Source of the DNA: Balneolales bacterium
GTDB lineage: Bacteria; Bacteroidota; Rhodothermia; Balneolales; Natronogracilivirgulaceae
Reading direction: 5' to 3'
Assembly (NCBI GenBank): GCA_007131535.1
Contig: SLQI01000408.1
Location: 1-8,493, forward strand
Length of the DNA: 8,493 nucleotides
The notes beneath the pieces were generated by a model, which was given only the letters and a program-made list of their open reading frames with translations, made no database searches and was not told the origin of the DNA. Made by a program: the position numbers and the translations under genes. Positions 6,422 through 8,493 of the stretch are shown here, in pieces (position 1 is the stretch's first letter; each line of letters starts with the position of its first letter).

Positions 6422-7153
6422 ATGGCTAAAGCCATTCCTATCTCCGAACTTCCTGTAATCTCACGTGATGGCCCTGAAGCCGGTGAAGTATCTTACTCCG
6501 CTGGTGCTATTTTGTTAATGGATAAATCTGCAGGTTGGAGCAGTTTTGATGTGGTGAAAAAAGTGCGGGGGATGATTAAGGTAAAGAAAATCGGCCATGC
6601 CGGCACTTTAGACCCTGCAGCAACAGGTTTGCTAATGCTTTGCACCGGGAGAGCAACAAAATCTATCGAGCAAATCCAGGAGTTGGAAAAAGAGTATGTG
6701 GGCACAGTCAGGCTCGGAGCTTCTACCCCAAGTTATGATGCTGAAACCGAAATCGATGTGGAAGCGGAGTGGCAGCATATCAAGCGGGAACAAATAGAAT
6801 CAGTTCTCCGCGCTAAGTTTATCGGTCTGATTGATCAGACAGTACCTCCTTATTCCGCTGTAAAAGTCAAAGGCCGCCGGTTATATAAAAGTGCACGAAA
6901 GGGAGAGGAAGTAGAGCTGAAATCCCGTGAGGTACACATTCGGGAAATAGAAATTACCTATATCAATATGCCCGATATTACTCTGAAAATACGTTGCAGT
7001 AAAGGGACTTATATTCGCAGTATCGCTCACGATCTCGGCCTGGCATTAGGTAGTCGTGGATACCTCGCGGGTTTACGCCGAACAGCCATCGGGCCATTCA
7101 GCGTAAATGAAGCATTGACCGTGGATGAGCTACAGAAAAAACTTACAGCATAA
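6422..7153 (+). CDS. truB: tRNA pseudouridine(55) synthase TruB
   Basis: The product isomerises uridine 55 in the T-loop of tRNAs to pseudouridine. From the ATG at 6422 it has 243 residues. Motifs: ILLMDKSAGWSSFDVV (about 30-45), the catalytic motif GHAGTLDPAATG with the nucleophile Asp at about residue 64, KEYVGTVRLG (about 90-99), the substrate-binding VPPYSAVKVKGRRLYKSAR (about 141-159), and RCSKGTYIRSIAHDLG (about 191-206). The start is uncertain. A GTG at 6416 directly abuts the rbfA stop and would add two residues (MQ); I prefer the ATG because MAKAIPI is a natural N-terminus and neither start has a clear Shine-Dalgarno. It lacks the large C-terminal PUA domain of E. coli TruB, as is common in shorter family members. 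It shares one base with ribF (TAATG). Confidence 0.95.
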   Translation: MAKAIPISELPVISRDGPEAGEVSYSAGAILLMDKSAGWSSFDVVKKVRGMIKVKKIGHAGTLDPAATGLLMLCTGRATKSIEQIQELEKEYVGTVRLGASTPSYDAETEIDVEAEWQHIKREQIESVLRAKFIGLIDQTVPPYSAVKVKGRRLYKSARKGEEVELKSREVHIREIEITYINMPDITLKIRCSKGTYIRSIAHDLGLALGSRGYLAGLRRTAIGPFSVNEALTVDELQKKLTA

Positions 7154-8082
7154 TGGCAAAACTGGTTCACCTCCCGAATGTAGAACGAAAAGAGAACACC
7201 GTAGTGACCGTTGGCACATTTGATGGTGTTCACGAAGGTCATAAGAGTTTGATTCACAAAGTGGTCAACAAAGCGGCAAAACGAAATGCCCGCAGTGTAG
7301 TAGTTAGTTTTGATCCTCATCCGCGTGAAATTATTAACTCCGGAAAAAAGCGAATACGTCTGTTGACCACACTTGAAGAGCGCTGCGAAATATTGGGTGA
7401 ACTCGGTATAGATGAACTGATTATCATCCCTTTTGACCGGGACTTTTCTTTATTGACGGCCGAAGATTTCATTCGGAGTGTGGTCTATGAAAAAATTGGT
7501 GTAAGAGAGTTTGTAATAGGCTACGATCACCAGTTCGGTCGAAACAGGGAGGGGAGTATAGAAACGGTACAAGAGCTTGGGTACGAACTTGGTTTTGACG
7601 TGCATGTAGTGGAGGCTCATGAAGTTGATAAAGTGACGGTGAGCAGTACGAGTGTACGTAAAGCCTTGTCAGAAGAAGGTGATGTGAAGTTGGCCTGGAA
7701 TTTTCTGGGGAGGCCGTATAAACTGCAAGGCTATGTGAGCCATGGTGACAAGCGAGGCAAGCAGCTGGGTTTTCCTACAGCAAATATTCAGCCGGCTCAT
7801 CCCCGGAAAATCATTCCCTACCGTGGTGTCTATGCCGTTGAAGTTGAACTTGAAGAAAAAGCATGGCGGGGAATGATGAACATCGGGGTACGACCGACGT
7901 TCACCGGAGACCAACAGGAGATGCTCGAAGTGCATCTATTTAATTTTGACCGGGATATCTACGGATGGTATTTAACCGTTTATTTTCTTGAACGAATCAG
8001 AGACGAAAAGAAGTTTGATAGTAAAGAAGCGCTTATAGCACAGTTAAATAACGATAAACAGCGTTGTTTGCAAATGAAATAA
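7153..8082 (+). CDS. ribF: Bifunctional riboflavin kinase / FAD synthetase RibF
   Basis: The 309-residue enzyme phosphorylates riboflavin to FMN and adenylylates FMN to FAD. The N-terminal adenylyltransferase domain (about 15-180) has the nucleotidyltransferase motif GTFDGVHEGH (21-30), SFDPHPREI (52-60), the flavin/ATP-binding region FVIGYDHQFGRNREG (120-134), and SSTSVRKAL (164-172). The C-terminal riboflavin kinase domain (about 183-305) has GYVSHGDKRGKQLGFPTANI (193-212), the PYRGVYAV strand (222-229) and MMNIGVRPTF (241-250) with E260 as the likely catalytic acid. Both domains look complete, so it should be bifunctional. The ATG overlaps the truB stop by one base. Its last codons carry the candidate rpsO promoter. 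Co-transcription with ribosome-assembly genes is a common bacterial arrangement. Confidence 0.96.
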   Translation: MAKLVHLPNVERKENTVVTVGTFDGVHEGHKSLIHKVVNKAAKRNARSVVVSFDPHPREIINSGKKRIRLLTTLEERCEILGELGIDELIIIPFDRDFSLLTAEDFIRSVVYEKIGVREFVIGYDHQFGRNREGSIETVQELGYELGFDVHVVEAHEVDKVTVSSTSVRKALSEEGDVKLAWNFLGRPYKLQGYVSHGDKRGKQLGFPTANIQPAHPRKIIPYRGVYAVEVELEEKAWRGMMNIGVRPTFTGDQQEMLEVHLFNFDRDIYGWYLTVYFLERIRDEKKFDSKEALIAQLNNDKQRCLQMK

Positions 8083-8092
8083 TCGCTATATT
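8064..8092 (+). promoter_or_regulatory. Candidate rpsO promoter
   Basis: TTGTTT (8064-8069, inside the end of ribF) and TATATT (8087-8092) are separated by 17 bases, predicting a start near 8098-8099. The layout and the GC preceding the TATATT match the rimP promoter candidate. It would let S15 be made independently of the long upstream operon, as seen for rpsO in other bacteria. Confidence 0.6.
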
Positions 8093-8099
8093 GCACTGA

Positions 8100-8170
8100 T
8101 AGATCTTTTTTTTATAAGGAGATCTACTTTAGCATGATAACATCTAAAGCGGAAATCCAATCTTATATTT
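8100..8170 (+). promoter_or_regulatory. Structured rpsO 5' leader (candidate S15 autoregulatory RNA)
   Basis: Hairpin 1 pairs TAGATCT (8100-8106) with AGATCTA (8120-8126) around a 13-base loop. Hairpin 2 follows without a gap: CTTTAG (8127-8132) with CTAAAG (8144-8149), extended by ATG/CAT (8134-8136 with 8141-8143) past one bulged C to an ATAA tetraloop. The loop-1 bases TATAAG (8113-8118) are complementary to CTTATA (8162-8167), just before the rpsO ATG, so a pseudoknot could cover the initiation region. S15 is known to repress its own mRNA through leader structures that differ between lineages, including a pseudoknot in E. coli. The helices are AT-rich, so some matches could be chance. Confidence 0.5.
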
Positions 8171-8440
8171 ATGAATATTACAAGCGAAGAGAAGAAAGAA
8201 ATCTTCAAAAAGTACGGTAAAACAGGGGAGGATACGGGCTCACCGGAAGCTCAGATTGCCCTTTTTACAGAACGCATTAATCGGCTGACCGAACACCTCA
8301 AAGACCACAAACAAGACCATTCCACACGTCTCGGGTTGTTAAGACTCGTCGGAAAGCGCCGAAAGCTACTCAACTATTTGATGCGCAAAGACATTAAAGC
8401 ATACAGAAAGTTGATTCAGGAGCTTGGAATCAGAAAATAA
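8171..8440 (+). CDS. rpsO: 30S ribosomal protein S15 (uS15)
   Basis: The product has 89 residues, exactly the usual length of S15, a primary 16S rRNA-binding protein that organises the platform of the 30S subunit and contributes a bridge to the 50S. Family hallmarks are DTGSPEAQIALFTERI (21-36), LTEHLKDHKQDHSTRLGLL (39-57) with the rRNA-contacting H/D/S residues, and VGKRRKLLNYLMRKD (60-74). The start ATG at 8171 lacks an adjacent Shine-Dalgarno; the only AAGGAG (8116-8121) lies 49 bases upstream inside the leader structure. It follows ribF by 88 bases with its own promoter and is closed by a terminator 7 bases after its stop. Assignment is secure. Confidence 0.98.
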   Translation: MNITSEEKKEIFKKYGKTGEDTGSPEAQIALFTERINRLTEHLKDHKQDHSTRLGLLRLVGKRRKLLNYLMRKDIKAYRKLIQELGIRK

Positions 8441-8447
8441 ATTTACT

Positions 8448-8478
8448 AAAGGCACGATACTAATATTGTGCCTTTTTT
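8448..8478 (+). terminator. Intrinsic terminator after rpsO
   Basis: AAAGGCACGATA (8448-8459) pairs with TATTGTGCCTTT (8464-8475) to give a 12-bp stem (one G-U pair) with a CTAA tetraloop, followed by more T to 8478. It begins 7 bases after the rpsO stop codon. It ends rpsO transcription and any read-through from the upstream operon; the remaining 15 bases of the window hold nothing recognisable. Confidence 0.93.
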
Positions 8479-8493
8479 ATTTTAAGGTAACTG

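Noticed and set aside
8100..8120. Run of eight T after ribF as a ribF terminator
   Set aside because: No GC-rich stem lies directly before the T-run; the nearby inverted repeat has the T-run in its loop instead, so it fits a leader hairpin, not a terminator.

Overview
This window is a housekeeping translation/transcription operon from what looks like a bacterium of the FCB group, most likely Balneolota or Rhodothermota (relatives of Balneola, Fodinibius, Rhodothermus). That placement is inference. It rests on the uninterrupted order rimP-nusA-infB-rbfA-truB-ribF-rpsO, a NusA with a short C-terminus, an IF2 with a very long charged linker and a Bacteroidota-like first N-terminal module, mostly weak or absent Shine-Dalgarno sequences, and two exported DUF-family neighbours. 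Every base of the window is within or close to a recognisable gene, and no gap exceeds 170 bases.

Left part, minus strand (1-1007). Two genes for exported proteins are read leftwards. The first encodes a DUF192-family lipoprotein (525-1007). The second encodes a DUF5694-family secreted protein whose C-terminal part runs off the left edge (1-417). The 107-base gap between them holds a perfect 11-bp inverted repeat that ends 7 bases before the DUF5694 start codon.

Divergent control region (1008-1173). A plausible promoter (TTGTAA-17-TATATT) fires rightwards. It is followed at once by a terminator-like hairpin with a T-run, located upstream of rimP. This resembles a transcription attenuator for the operon.

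Main operon, plus strand (1174-8082). rimP and nusA supply 30S maturation and transcription elongation/termination factors. infB supplies the initiation-factor GTPase. rbfA supplies 30S maturation, truB makes tRNA pseudouridine 55, and ribF makes FMN and FAD. infB/rbfA and truB/ribF overlap by one base (TGATG and TAATG), and rbfA/truB abut, so translation is probably coupled from infB to ribF.

Right end (8064-8493). rpsO (ribosomal protein S15) appears to have its own promoter at the end of ribF, with the same TATATT box and 17-base spacer as the rimP promoter. Its roughly 70-base leader can fold into two abutting hairpins plus a pseudoknot that would cover the start region, a good candidate for an S15 autoregulatory element. 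A strong intrinsic terminator closes the unit at 8448-8478.

I found no mobile element, CRISPR array, tRNA or rRNA. The protein content is ordinary, and the points of real interest are the RNA leaders.
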